Assembly: GCA_033439265.1 (NCBI GenBank)
Contig: JAVTVX010000020.1
Location: forward strand, 15,766,001 to 15,830,000
Direction: 5' to 3'
Origin: Dillenia suffruticosa
Lineage: Eukaryota; Streptophyta; Magnoliopsida; Dilleniales; Dilleniaceae
DNA length: 64,000 nucleotides
Under the pieces are notes generated by a model. That model did no database searches, had not been told where the DNA came from, and saw nothing but the letters and a program-made list of their open reading frames with translations. Below, in pieces: positions 1 to 12,614 of this stretch. Within the stretch, counting starts at the first letter, position 1, and each line of letters opens with the position of its first letter. A program made the translations under genes and the position numbers.

Positions 1-516
1 CGATGCCCTAATGGTCCATAGAAAATCGTGTCCCAGAAATATTCAAATTATTTACTCTGATTTGTGGTTAATGAATTCGTTTAGTCTATCCCATAAACCT
101 GGGCTTAAAAAAAATTAGGAAAAAGGAATTCATAAAGATGCAAGCCTATAGACAAAAAGTGAAAAAATTTATCCAACCAAGCATTGTGGAGTGTTGGAAA
201 TATCAACCACCAAACCCATCAAGTAAGGAGCCAAAGTATGCTCTCTCAACATACACTCATTGCTCTCAAAGGACTTCTACTGATCAGCCCAAATAGCATC
301 AAAGCAATGGCCTAAAAAGTTCAACCCAATTTCCTATCTTGAAGCTATCCAGAAAATGAACATGTGCAGGCCCAATTTCCTCCTCAAATTTAGTCTAGAC
401 TTTGAAGGTCCCTAGGCCCAATATATGGGCATGTTGTAGCCCTATAAGGGGCCCAATCAAAGGGCCCCAATGGCTAGAAAAAACTATTTTGTAGGACTAG
501 GTGAAACTTTAGATTA
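1..516. other. No gene seen; possible LTR remnant
   Basis: No open frame resembles a known protein here. The stretch from about 280 to 475 carries repeated GCCCAA/GGCCC words. The same flavour is seen in the LTRs of the intact copia elements further on, so a decayed LTR is possible but I cannot define its ends. Recognisable copia coding sequence starts immediately after, at about 517. Confidence 0.35.
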
Positions 517-3032
517 TTGCTAAAAACCAAATTCTATTTGGATTTACAAGAAATAATTATTGTAATGTCTTTTAGATGGAACTTGATTTCTATTTCTGTA
601 TTAGACAAATGTGGTTCTACTTGTTCTTTCGGAAATAGAAAAGTTAGTTTGTTTCTTGAATCTAAATTCGTTGGTTTCGGTTCTTTATCAAGATCCGATA
701 GTCTTTATATGATAGATACTGTTGTTTCATTTAATGAATCCTTACAAGCTAGTACTCGAAGTGTAAAGAATAAATTAATCATTGATGAGTTCTTTTTGTT
801 GTGACACAAGAGATTGGATCATATTTCCAGATAGAGAATAGAGAGACTTCTACCAAAACAAACTCTTGACTCCCTTGATTTCACAAATTTTGAAATTTGT
901 ATAAATTGTATAAAGAGAAAACAAATCAATAAAAGGGGATATGAAGCCAATAGGATATCAAACATCTTAGAATTGATATAAATGGATATCTATGGACCAT
1001 TCTCTTCGACTTTTTGGAATGGTCAATGATATTTAATCATACTCATAAACGATTATTCAAGATATGGGTACATATATCTCTTCATTGATAAGTCCCTGTC
1101 TTTGGACGTGCTCAAAATTTATAAGATTGAAATTGAAAACCAACTTGGTGAAAAGATTAAAGTGTCAAATTTGACCGTGTTGGAGAATTCTATGGTAGAA
1201 ATGATGGATTAAGTAAACAAGGTCCAGAACCATTTGCTATCTTCCTAGAGGAATGTAGTATCATTCCATAGTTCGCATCCCTAGCTTACCTGCCATGAAT
1301 GATGTTGTTCAAAGATGAAATAGGACTTTTCAAAACATGGCAAGGAGTATGATTGCTTATTCTATCTTACTTGAGTCACTCTTGGGAGAAGCAATCAAGA
1401 CTGCAGCATACATCATAAATAGAATTTTGACTAAGACAATTACCAAAATCCCTTACGCACTTTGGACAGGCACATGTCATAGTCCAAAAGTGTTTGCATG
1501 TTGGGGTTGTCTAGCTAAGATTAGCTTTTTTATTTTTTATTTATTTATTTTTTTAAGGTATAATGAAAGGAAACTGGACACCAGGACAACTAGTTTCTAT
1601 TTTGTAAGGTATTCTAAAAAGTTTAAGGGGTATAAATTTTATGATCCCACAAATAATATTACATTTTGAGTTAGGAGATGCCCGATACTATGATAATGTT
1701 AAGTTTGTGATGGGAGATATGGTTAGAGATATTGTCTTCCAAGAGGAATATTTTGATATTCCCATAGGTGTTATTGGACTTGATCAGGTTTCTATCCCTG
1801 ATTCTATACAAAACATAATAGAATCAGACAATATTAGAGAATCCCCATTTCAGAAGAACAAATTTTATTACCTCAAGAACCTATACCATTATGAAGATCC
1901 ACTAGAAAGAGAAAGTATAAGTCCAGATTATTATGTTGTATTTCTTCAAGAACATGAGGTTGACAGTGGTGTGATTGAAGATGATCTAATCAACTTCCGT
2001 CAAGCCATGGATTGTTATAATTCTTAAAAGTAAATTGATACCATAAATGGGGAGATGAAGTCTATGAAAGACAATGATGTATAGGATCTTGTCCCATTGC
2101 TTGAAGGGGCAAAATCCATTGATTATAAATGGATATTTAAAATCAAATAGGATTCAAAAAGCAAAGTGGAGAAATATAAGGCTCGTATTGTTGTAAAAGG
2201 CTTCACATAGAAGAAACGTATCGATTATAAAGAGATTTTCTATCTGGTTTTTTTGAAAGACTCTTTCAGGACTATAATGATATTAGTGGCACTTTTAGTC
2301 TTAAGTTATTATACCACATGGATGTAAAGACAGTATTTCCCAATGGTGACATTGGTGAAACAATTTATATGGTACAGTTAGAAAACTTTATATCAGGAGA
2401 TCCAAAAAATGTGGTTTGCAAATTTAAGAAATCTATGTATGGACTAAGATAGATGTCTTAACAATGGAATTTTAAATTTCATCAGGTAATCATCTTGTTT
2501 GGCTTTGAGATAAATTTAGTTAATGAATGTATGCACCACAATTTCTGTGAGAGTAAGTATACTTTGTTAGTTTTATATATCGATAACATATTACTTGTTA
2601 GTAATGATAAAGACTTATTGTGTGAAACCAAGATCCTTCTCACTAAGAAATTTGAGAAAGGGGAAAATTCTTTTGTATGGGGCATTCAACACACAAAGAT
2701 CATTCTCAGTGTATTCTTTAATTGTCCCAAAAAGGATATATTGAAAAAGTCTTAAAAAGATATGGATGCAAGATTGTAAACCAGGTGATACCTTTAAAAT
2801 TAAGGGAGACAAATTTAATCTCAAATAGTGCCCCAAAAGCGACCTTGAGAAATGGGAAATACAAATGATTCTCTATACATAAACAACGGGGAGTTTGAGG
2901 TATGCTTAGATATGTACACATTCAGATATTATGTATATTATAGGAATTTAGGTAGATATTTAAGCAACCTAGAAATTGGTCATTGAAAGCAGCCAAACAG
3001 GTCTTGTGTTACTTATAGAGGTATTGAAAGAA
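517..3032 (+). pseudogene. E0 copia pol: GAG-pre-integrase, integrase, RT (broken)
   Basis: 517-804 reads as the GAG-pre-integrase region, with the family motif NLISIS followed by LDKCG. Integrase follows at about 805-1250, with a DIYGPF-like core start and a degraded catalytic region. Its C-terminal part is at 1337-1510 (EAIKTAAYIINR) and 1580-1670. A T-rich stretch at about 1520-1556 interrupts it. The linker occupies 1641-2027. Reverse transcriptase is at 2041-2920, with recognisable YGLR, YIDN (in place of YVDD) and TKKFE-like segments separated by stops and frameshifts. The YVDD-equivalent residues have changed, so RT activity is not expected even apart from the breaks. It is cut at about 3032 by a nested insertion. 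Confidence 0.8.
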
Positions 3033-3044
3033 TGGAGCAAAATG

Positions 3045-3446
3045 TGATGAAATTTAAATATAGCAAGCTAAGAATGAAGAAAGAAACTTCAAGAATTTAA
3101 TTGAGAATTCAAAGAGAGTTTACAAGCAATGAAGGCATGTTTTTCATACCTTCCAAAGAAACATATAAGCCCTATTTATAGAGAACAAGAAGAGGGGTAA
3201 GGAGATAAGAAAAGAGAGTGAGGAGAGGGCATTGTGCCCTCTCCAATTATGGCCGTTGGGGGACCTGTTGGTCCCCCATTTGCTGGCTCGGGCTGGGCCC
3301 GAACAATCCGGGCAAGACCCATTTAGGGCCCAACTTAGAAACCTTAAAGGGATTACAATGAGAATGAAAAATCTACCTAAATTAAAGCTATACATTTAGA
3401 CTTCATTCCCTTAGGACATAAACCCTAATTGTCCTTTATTTCAACA
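3045..3446 (-). repeat. E1 3' LTR
   Basis: 402 bp. On the element's strand it runs TGTTGAAATAAAGG...TTTCATCA. TATAAATAG (reverse complement of 3172-3180) is the probable core promoter. Relative to the 5' LTR it has lost one arm of the AACGGCT/AGCCGTT inverted repeat near 3235-3255 and is 9 bp shorter. Confidence 0.92.
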
Positions 3447-3457
3447 CTCCCCCTCAA
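3447..3457 (-). promoter_or_regulatory. E1 polypurine tract
   Basis: On the - strand the sequence is TTGAGGGGGAG, directly abutting the 3' LTR. This is the standard plus-strand priming site. The same 11 bases occur at the equivalent place in E2 and E3. Confidence 0.85.
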
Positions 3458-3474
3458 GTTGGGTGTGTATGTAT

Positions 3475-6400
3475 CTATAACACCCAACTTGACCATATTT
3501 TTATGTATGTGATGGCGGTTCCTGACTTGGTGAAGATATCCGCTACTTGATCATCACTTCGTGTAAAGCTTGGAGTGATGAGTTTTTCTTCAAACTTTTG
3601 TCTCACAAAGTGGCAATCCACCTCGATGTGCTTTGTTCTTTCATGAAAAACCGGATTTGAGGCTATGTGAATAGCCGATTGATTGTCACAATGGAGTCGG
3701 ATTGGAGTAGGAACAGAGAACCCTAGTTCTTCAATTAGAGCCTTTAACCAAACCATCTCACTTGATGCGGCTGCCATTGCTCTATATTCAGTTTCGGCAC
3801 TTGATCTTGACACCACATGTTGTTTTTTGCTTTTCCAAGATACTAGATTTCCTCCAACAAACATGCAATATCCTGTGGTTGATCGTTTATCTTCTGAGTC
3901 TCCAACCCAATCTGCATCACAATATCCTACAATTTGTGAGTTGTTGTTCTTCTTCATCCAAACTCCCATGCCTGGTGTACCCTTTAGATAATGAAGGATT
4001 CTTTTGGTGGCTCTCCAATGCTTTCTTTTTGGCATGTGCATATGTTGGCTAACTTGACTCACGGCAAAGGAGATGTCCGGTCTCGTTATGGTGAGGTAGA
4101 TCAATTTCCCTACGAGCCTTTGATATCTTGGTTCATCCTCATAATCTTCATTATCATCCTTGAGGCCACAAGAGGAGCTAATGGGACTACAAGCTGGCTT
4201 GGCACCTAACTTCCTGGTTTCCTGCAAGAGATCAAGCACATACTTCCTTTGTGATAGAATAAGCCCATTTGGACAATAGGCGAGTTCTATCCCTAAGAAG
4301 TACTTTAGTTTCCCTAAGTCCTTAATATCAAATTTTGTTTGTAAGAAACCTCTTACTTGGTTGATTAAATCTAAATCATTACCGGTTATGATTATATCAT
4401 CTACATAAACTAACACTATAATAATTTTTCCATCTAGTTTCTTAACAAAGAGAGAAGTGTCGCTATTATATTTTTTGAAATCATGATCAAAAAGAGTTGA
4501 GCTAAGTTTGGCATATCAAGCTCTTGGAGATTGTTTGAGACCGTAGATTGCTTTCCTAAGTTTGCAAACTTTGTTGAGTTGGTGAGAAAAGCCCGGTGGA
4601 ATCTCCATGTACACTTCCTCTTCTAGATCACCTTGAAGGAAAGCATTGGCTACGTCCATTTGAAACATTGGCCAAAAGTGATTGATTGCAAGGGACATCA
4701 AGACTCGAATTGTGTTCATCTTGGCCACCGGAGCATACGTTTCCTTGTAGTCTACTCCATAAGCTTGAGTGAAGCCCTTTGCTACTAATCTTGCTTTGTA
4801 TCTATCAATGCTTCCATCACTTTTGTGCTTGATCTTATAGACCCATTTACATCCTACTGCCCTTTTTCCTTTAGGAAGAGATGATAACTCCCAAGTTCCG
4901 TTTCTTTCTAAGGCTCCTACCTCATCTTTCATTGCTTGGATCCATTGAGGAAGTTGTTTTGCTTCTTCAAAGTTTCTAGGCTCTTGATGAAGGTCTATGT
5001 TCTTGATGAATTTTTGATGGCTACAAGACATGTTAGCAACCGAATAATATTGGGAAATGGGGTAAGATGTTACCTTTGAGTTATAGAAAACTCTTTTGTT
5101 GATCCATTCTGAAGGAGGGAGCCTAAGCCTTGTTGATCTTCGAAGAGGAGGAGGAGGCGGCTGCTCAATGCTTTGTTCTTCTTCCTCTATAACTTGCCCT
5201 TGATCTAAGTTGTCTCCCCCTTCCTCTTGGATGGATTCATGATCAGAATGAGATGAGGTTGATTGTTCTTGAGTTGGATCATTTTCAGCTTGGGTTGGTT
5301 GTTCTTCTTCTTCATTTTGATGAGAGGCTTCTTTGATTGAGGGAAGGACTACATTCCAATGGTCTTGTGCTCCTCTTTCCTTTGGTTGCTCTTGATCCTC
5401 TTTTCCTGCAAAATAAGGTTCTTTTTCTACAAATATCACGTTCTTGGATGTGTATAGCTTTTTGGTTAGAGGATCATAACATTTATATCCTTTTTCAAAG
5501 GTAGAGTATCCTAAAAATACACATTTTCTCCCCCTTTCATCTAGTTTATTTCTAAAGTTTTCTGGTACATGCACATAACAAATGCACCCAAAAACTCTTA
5601 AGTATGAGATACTAGGTTTTCTTCCTAGGAGTAGTTCTAAAGGGGATTTTCCTTCTAGCACTTGAGAGGGCATAAGGTTTATAAGGTGGGCAGCGGTTTT
5701 AATGGCTTCACTCCAAAACTTTTTAGGTATATTGGAGTGAAACATCATAGCCCTAGCCGTTTCTAGTAAGTGTCTATTTTTCCTTTCGGCAACTCCATTT
5801 TGTTGAGGAGTGTAAACACAAGACTTTTGATGAATAATTTCCTTTTCTTCTAGAAAATCTTCAAGTGCATGGCTAGTGTATTCCCCCCATGATCCGATCT
5901 AAGGATTTTGATGTTTGCATTGAATTGCTTGGTCACATATCTATAATAGCTCTTAAGTGCTTCAAATACTTCCGATTTAGCAGTTAATAAGTACACCCAT
6001 GTGTATCTAGTTTTGTGATCGATAAAGGTTACAAAATATTTGAAGCCATTATGAGATTCCATGGGTGAAGTCCACACATCGGTATGAATGAGTTCAAAGG
6101 CATTTTCATATATTGTATTTGAGATTGGATAGTACACTTTAGTTTGTTTTCCAAGAATACAAGCTTTGCAATGCCTATTTTCTACTTTTTGACTTGGAAA
6201 TAGGCGTTTCAAAGCTAAATCTCCCGGGTGACCTAGACGGGCATGCCATATAGAAAACGCTTGACTTTGAACTCCAAAAGCTTGATTTTCTTGGTCCAAA
6301 AAATATAAGTTGTTCCTCCTAGACCCCTTGCCAATCAAGTGATTCGTTTTGAGATCATGAAAGATAACTTGGTTAGGATCAAAAGTGGCTTTGCAATTAT

Positions 6401-7603
6401 GGTCTTTGGTAATTTTGCTAATGGACATGAGGTTAGAGTTGAATTTTGGTACATATAAAGCTTTAGTTTTCTTTCCTAGGAGTTCAACTTCACCTAGATG
6501 ATCAACTTTTAGTTTTTGACCATTAGCAACCTTGACAATCTTATAACTAGATAGAGGAATGAATTTCCTAACTTTGTCTTTATCTTTTACCATGTGATTG
6601 TCACAGCCCGAATCAATCAACCATTTATTTAAATGAGATGAGTTCAAGTTGTTACTGGAGTGAAGGGCAACTTGGCTAAGGAGCTTTTTCATCTCTTTTT
6701 GCATCTCCTCCATCTTGGATTCGAGTGCAGCCACTTGGGAGACTTGTTGAGCATGAGCTGGTTGTTCCACCTCCTTCTTGTTGTTCTTTGGGTGCAAATT
6801 AGGGTGGAGAAACCAGCACCTTTCCCTTTTGTGGCCGGGCTTCTTGCAATTTGTGCAAACATCCTTTTTAAAGAAATTTTGAGCTTTGTTGACCATATGA
6901 TCATCTTGAACAGCTTTGAAGGCTTGGGCTTCGGATTTGAGCTTGGTAGACTCCTCTAGCCTCATGCTAGTCTCGGCCCTTTGAATCATAAATTGAACTT
7001 CTTGGAATGAAGGGAATATCTTCATTCTAAGGATTTCTTGACGAATTGGAGCATATTCATCTCCAAGACCCATAAGGAGACCAAAGGTCATGTCTTCATC
7101 ATTTCTTTGAAGAATGGTCTTGAGATTAGAAGTTGGAGGCCTAAGAATATTAAGCTTATTCCAAAGATCCCTATATTCCCCAAAGTATTCGGGAAGAGTT
7201 TTACCTCCTTTTTGAATCTTGAAGATTTTTCTTTTGAGCTCAAAGATTCGTCCGGTGTTGGTCTCCTGCCCATATGAGCATGCATTTGATCCCACAAAGC
7301 CCTTGCATTTGGAATACAAGTTGCCATTGCTTTGTGGGTTTTGTCAAGAGACATTTGAAGTAGCACCACCACTTGATCATCTTGCTTCTTCCATGATTTG
7401 AATGTTGGGTTGGCATCATCTAAGGGATCCTCCAATATGTGATTTTCAAGATTGAAGAAGTTCAAGGATCTCTTGATGGTGTCTTGCCAAGCATTGTAAT
7501 TTGATGAATCTAAGAGAATGGAAGTAAACATGGAAGTACTAATTTGTGGTGGAGGATTACCAATACCAGAAGATGAAGGTATCGAAGCCTGCTCTGATAC
7601 CAT
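3475..7603 (-). pseudogene. E1 copia Gag-Pol polyprotein (broken)
   Basis: Once a single reading frame starting at the ATG that spans the LTR end and primer-binding site (7603-7601). Seen in order: gag (MVSEQ start); zinc knuckle CTNCKKPGHKRERC near 6830-6790; aspartic protease motif WLIDSGCDNHM near 6625-6590; integrase zinc-binding WHARLGHP with HCKAC, and the core; reverse transcriptase with YVDD near 4400; RNase H with CDADW and SAETEYRAM. Breaks: a frameshift near 7270; a frameshift near 5882 just after the second catalytic Asp of integrase; a TGA replacing the Trp codon after SPRA at about 4516; and a frameshift near 3510 that changes the C-terminus. E2 gives the intact counterpart for comparison. 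Confidence 0.92.
7591..7602 (-). promoter_or_regulatory. E1 primer-binding site
   Basis: TGGTATCAGAGC on the - strand, the usual plant initiator-Met tRNA complementary site, with no spacer from the LTR end at 7603. It overlaps the gag start codon, so the site itself is read as codons 1-5 (M-V-S-E-Q). Confidence 0.92.
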
Positions 7604-8013
7604 GATGAAATTTAAATATAGCAAGCTAAGAATGAAGAAAGAAACTTCAAGAATTTAATTGAGAATTCAAAGAGAGTTTACAAGCAATGAAGGCATGTTT
7701 TTCATACCTTCCAAAAAAACATATAAGCCCTATTTATAGAGAACAAGAAGAGGGGTAAGGAGATAAGAGAAGAGAGTGAGGAGAGGGCATTGGACAGTCC
7801 CAACGGCTGTTTTTGCTAGCCGTTGGGGGACCTGTTGGTCCCCCATTTGCTGGCCCGAGCTGGGCCCGAACAATCCGGGCAAGGCCCATTTAGGGCCCAA
7901 CTTAGAAACCTTAAAGGGATTACAATGAGAATGAAAAATCTACCCAAATTAAAGCTATACATTTAGACTTCATTCCCTTAGGACATAAACCCTAATTGTC
8001 CTTTATTTCAACA
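7603..8013 (-). repeat. E1 5' LTR
   Basis: 411 bp. TATAAATAG on the - strand (7730-7738) lies downstream, in transcript direction, of an inverted CCCAACGGCT/AGCCGTTGGG pair near 7799-7829 and a GGGGACC/GGTCCCC pair near 7826-7843. Several TGGGCC/GGCCCA words lie in the U3 part. Confidence 0.92.
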
Positions 8014-9103
8014 AAATGCTCGAGGAATGCTCACCAAACTCCAAGGACAAAAGGCATGGAAAAACCATGCTAGAAAAGAAAAGGATGAAGGTAGAGGAAA
8101 GCTCATCGAACCTCAAGAAAAATGGGCCCAAAAGAGGTCCTTCTTAAATACAAAACAAGCATGAACGAACCATGCTCAAAGTCCAAGCAAAAAAGAGAAG
8201 GAGCCCAAAATACTCAAGTCGACTGCCCAGGAGGAAGGCCCAACCCAGCCCGGCCCAACTTATACTGATGTAGCCCATCTTCAGCCCATTTATAGGTGAT
8301 TTCAGGACCATTAAATACAGCCCTAATTCAAGCCAAAGTGGACTACATAGGTGTCTCAAATCAAGCCCAAATGGTTGGCCTAAGAAGCTGTCTTGAATGG
8401 CCACAGCTCAAGGTCCATTTCAAGCTTTGTCCAAGTCCATTTCCAAGCAGCTTTAGTTCCAGTTCTAAGGAGATTTTTTTACCTATCATCATGAGCATAA
8501 TATGGCCCATAAAAGGCCCAAAGAAAGCCCTTAAAAAGAGCACAAGGCTAGTTCAAAAGAATCAGCTGTTGGATTACACAACAAAAAAAATTTGGCTATT
8601 GTGTAGTGCATTAGGGACAGGAATTTGTCCCCCTATCCCCCCAACGGTTCTCTTGTACTTTGAAGGTCATTCTCTCTTATTTTCTCTCACTGGTTCACCT
8701 CTTACTCTCTATAAAAATGGGGACAAAGTGTAGGAGCAATCCATGATTTCAACCATGTAGAAAATAGTCAAAAATTAAGGCAATGTCCCTTGTCTTTTTT
8801 AAGCAATGTCTCCTTGTCATTCTTTAGAGCATTGTCTCTTATCATTGTAAAACCATTTAAGCATAGTCTCAATATTGTTTGTACACATTCTTTTACATAT
8901 AATCAAAACCCCATTGAGGTATTTAATTCAAATCGTGTGTCACATTTCATTCCTTCAAACCTCCAAATATTATTTCAAACACTTTAAGTTTTTGCTCACC
9001 AACAAAGCTTCCACAATACTCTAGTTTTCTTTTACAAAACCTCAACTATGGCATGAAAGCAATCTCCTACACACCACCACTGCCTTCTAAGAAAAACAAC
9101 ACC
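8014..9103 (+). repeat. LTR-like insert in E0 (probable solo LTR)
   Basis: Together with 3033-3044 this about 1.1-kb stretch separates two pieces of the E0 reading frame. It contains no coding sequence. It holds a TATA-like box (TCTATAAAAATGG near 8708), an inverted GGGGACA/TGTCCCC pair at about 8612-8634, and the words CCAACGG and GGCTAGTTCAAAAGAA. All of these also occur in the E2 LTR when that is read on its own strand, and the order matches. Candidate ends are TG at 3033 and CC at 9103, with a possible AAGAA target duplication (3028-3032 and 9104-9108). The terminal CC instead of CA weakens the boundary call. Confidence 0.45.
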
Positions 9104-9489
9104 AAGAACAAAAAGATATATGCTCACATATCGAAAGTTAGATTAGCTTGAAATCATTTGATATACTGACTCCAATTTTGTTGGATGCTAGGATAGTATG
9201 AAATCTATGTCATGCTATTTCTTGGAGTGTTAACTTGAAGTGTTAACTTGAAGTGTTTTTTCTTGGAAGAGTGCTAAACAATCTTATATAGCCTCTTCTA
9301 CCATGGTAGTAGGGTTCATAGAGTCTTATGAGGTATCCAACCATGGAATATGGCTGCTAATTTATCATGGGCTGCACATAGTAAATGGTATTGATAGACC
9401 ACTTAAATTATTGTGTGACAATAATTCGATAGTCTTATATTCCAATAATTAAAGGAATTTAATGATATAAAAGTGTATGACATCAAGTT
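9104..9489 (+). pseudogene. E0 copia RNase H, middle part
   Basis: Conserved RNase H segments are readable with stops: MLTYRK near 9120, an SWKSAKQS segment near 9260, STMVVGF, and PLKLLCDNNS near 9400 (the usual CDNxSA site). The reading then runs towards the K-H-I-D-I-K motif and is cut at 9489 by the gypsy solo LTR. A short local duplication (CTTGAAGTGTTAACTTGAAGTGT) lies near 9230. It continues at 12558. Confidence 0.85.
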
Positions 9490-12400
9490 TGTCACGCTCC
9501 GATCCATGATCCAGAGGCTATGAACAATCGCCCGTTATCCTGGACACCGGTCCAACCTCGCCATGTATCCTCAAGGTAATGCAAGGCTAATCAAAATTTC
9601 AGTTACAAATATTTTATTAGTGTTTAAAATACAAAAGTCCTAAAAAATATATGCATATTCTACAACTGAAAGTTCCTTGGTTTCATACAGTCATTCCGAC
9701 ATGATCAACCAATATCCTCAAAATACAGTGGAAGATAATTACTGTAAACGGTCTTCGATTCTATGTACGTTGAAATAAGTCAACGTGTCTCTCCAATCCA
9801 TGACTAACTCTGTATAGATTTATAAATATTGAGGGGTGAGTATAATCAAATACTCAGTGAGTGAGAAATCCGTGACAGATAATTAATAAGTGAGGTGAGG
9901 ATGGAGTGTCAAAATCATATATATATATATGTGTGTGTGTATCAATGCAAGACATATTATCAAAAATCATGGCATATGAATGACAATTTCAAACAATTTC
10001 TCTAATATCATCATTCATAAAACATATGCATCCAATCTCATGTCATAAATCATAGGGTCGTGCTAAATCATGTTCACGTCAAAGGTCTACCTCGGCCAAT
10101 GATGAGCTACCAAGGGGTTTTTGTATGTAAACGAAAAACAATCCCGAAACCTTGACATTGGTGTCGGGTCTCCCCAAGTGCTAGACTGAAACGTCATTTA
10201 GTTCTCCCCTTTCGGTTCAACTTGGCTAGTCCGAAACATAGTATCACATGCACGCCACCTAACCATGTGGAGTGTTTGCGTCTTGAGACATCGCAAATGT
10301 GCAACAATTTATATAACTAGACGGGCCTACTATACATACGAGGCGAGTCTGCAAGGCACGACGCCTATCATATCATAGTATCATGGCTATATGTACTATC
10401 CCCCATCTATGATCAAGGGGATTTAGATACTAACACTCGAGTATCTACTCTCGCATCAAAATCATCAATAAACCAACTGTGTTATACATGTAGAGGAAAA
10501 TCATGAAAATCCAATATAATACATTATAGCATATATCATCAAAGTACATTTTTTGATTTAAAACATGGCACATATATTTTTCATCAAAATTCATAGATGC
10601 ATATTTTGCAATTTTAGAACATTTCATTTATCACAAAATATATTACCAATCATTTAATAACGCCATTTTATAATTATTTCACAAATCATGCTTTAAAAAT
10701 GATAAAATATGGTTTTACTCATTAACTACATGGTAACAGTAAGACCCACTTACTTATATAGGAAGGGTACTCCACTCCCCTAAAACCTAAATACTCAATT
10801 GAGTCGCCCCTCGAGTGTAGTATAGTCGTCTACTCCTAATACAACAACATATATATATGTCAATCAGATCAGACGCAATTCCAATTCATCCTTATTTTTT
10901 TAAACCCATACATTTACAAAAATTCAGATTTTCAAATTTTACTCTTGCGTAGTCTTAGTAAAAACATTATAACGTTTTCTATATAACTCAGAATCAAATG
11001 ATTCAAATTGATAATTAAAGCTAAGACATATATCTACATTTTTCATGTTCAATGCATCTCCAAATTCCTACTGTACGAATTTATAAAAATCTATATTCAA
11101 TACAGTTCGTACTTATATAACTAAATTTGCACAATTTCAGTAAAAACATCATAACCTCCGGTATACTACTCCGATTCAATTGAATTTTATCCCATTTTAA
11201 AGATAAGACAGAGAGCTAACTTTGATGTTTTAAGTTTCTCTAAATTATGTACAGAAAATATTGTAAAAATTTATACAACATACTAGCCGTGCATAGAGGA
11301 TGAAAAACAGAACATATCATTTTGTTGTCCCTTTCCAAAATCACTATAAATCACATTCTTAATGGAAATTTTCGTGCCATACCTTATTTTAAAGATTAGG
11401 AAGTCTAGTTTATCATGAACAAATGGTTTAAAATTTTGAGTCCTACACAATGTGATATCATGGCAAAACTACACATAGCTCAAATTTGAAATAATCATAT
11501 CAAGCATGCTAGTACATGCATTTAATTTCACAACTTGTAAAGACTTCAATTTTGAGTATTTTACCTTCCTTTGTATGATCCTTTGCTAACAAATACCCAT
11601 CACTTTGATCTTGATTTTTTTGAAACCTTGATCACCTTAGCACCATAGTAACATAATTCATCAAATATCAATCTGTACACAATCCTTATACTATCTCAAT
11701 CAACCAGAGATATATAGTCAAGGATGTTCTTACCTCTTTTACTTATGTTCCTTCTCCAATGCTCCAAGAATTCCACTTGAACATTCAGCAAGCCCTCTTT
11801 CCTTACTAAAATATTTGTCCAAGTGAGGTGAATAAGAGAGAAAATGGTTGGATTTGGTCTTTTTATAAATCTAATCAAACTATCTTGACCCTTGATTCAT
11901 TTTGCATGCTTTATCTCATCCTATACTTGTCAAGACTCCTCTTATGTACTAGAAATGACAGCAAGCAACCACCATGCATGCAAAAGAAGTGTCCAAGTTG
12001 GCCAAGAGGAAAGAAAGCACAAGAAATCCACTAAAATGCTATCCAACCACATTTCATGCATTAATTTTGTTCTTTACAAGCAACCTTCTACCAACTTTGT
12101 TAGTGGAATGTCCTATGTGGCCACTAATAGTCTTGGTATCCTTTTATCCAATCATTTGACTCCAAATATCCATCCTTGAGTGTTTTGCAACTTAATCCCT
12201 CTACTTTCTTTATTTATATTTAGACCCATAACTTTTAACAATTTGTATTTTGGTCGCTATGAAATTTTGTTCGAAATTTTTTAAATATGTGAAATTTCAT
12301 TTAAATATCTCTATTTAAGTATGTAGGCATTCTCTTAGCTATTTTTGACTTTTTTATGCCTTGTCGGCGCTTGCCAACAAGGTTTTCGGCTTATCGATAA

Positions 12401-12552
12401 AATTTTCGGTTTCAGCGATTTTGAGGAAAATCTCAAAGTAATATAAATAGAAAATTAAGATTTTATTTTAAAGGCCTCAAAAAGATGTTAATATATATAT
12501 AGAACCATAAGAAGTGGTACATGATATATAGTCACTGAAAAACGGTGTTGCA
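9490..12552 (-). repeat. Ty3/gypsy solo LTR, 3.06 kb
   Basis: Runs TGTCACGCTCC...GGTGTTGCA on the + strand, so the LTR reads on the - strand as TGCAACACC...GAGCGTGACA. A perfect 5-bp target duplication AAGTT flanks it (9485-9489, 12553-12557). No internal region is present, so it is a solo LTR left by LTR-LTR recombination. Related sequence occurs at 21142, 29794, 52177, 53353, 54850, 57063 and 61673. Its downstream half aligns by eye with 52920-53352. The (TA)n(TG)n tract at 9916-9942 is a simple repeat. Small open frames in it have no recognisable product. Confidence 0.88.
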
Positions 12553-12614
12553 AAGTTCTTGGCTGTTAAAGAAATAATTCATAGTGGATAGTTATGTAAG
12601 GAGTATGTTGGTAC
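12553..12614 (+). pseudogene. E0 copia RNase H, short piece between two inserts
   Basis: About 60 bases reading as the end of RNase H (FLAVKEIIHSG), directly continuing from 9489. One stop is visible. It is bounded on the left by the AAGTT duplication of the solo LTR and on the right by the GGTAC duplication of E2. Confidence 0.85.

Larger units (their letters stand above)
3045..8013 (-). mobile_element. E1: full-length but dead Ty1/copia element
   Basis: A complete LTR-to-LTR copia element on the - strand. Both ends are TG...CA, and a perfect 5-bp target duplication AAATG lies at 3040-3044 and 8014-8018. LTRs are 402 and 411 bp and differ by several substitutions plus an indel near the U3 inverted repeat. 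The internal region has a tRNA-iMet-type primer-binding site next to the 5' LTR (7591-7602) and a polypurine tract next to the 3' LTR. Coding sequence is close to that of E2 but carries three frameshifts and one nonsense codon. It is nested in the LTR-like insert that interrupts E0. Confidence 0.93.

Noticed and set aside
8144..8733. Possible small host genes at 8144-8404 (-) and 8296-8733 (+)
   Set aside because: They overlap each other in an LTR-like region with no domain and no plausible promoter or exon structure.
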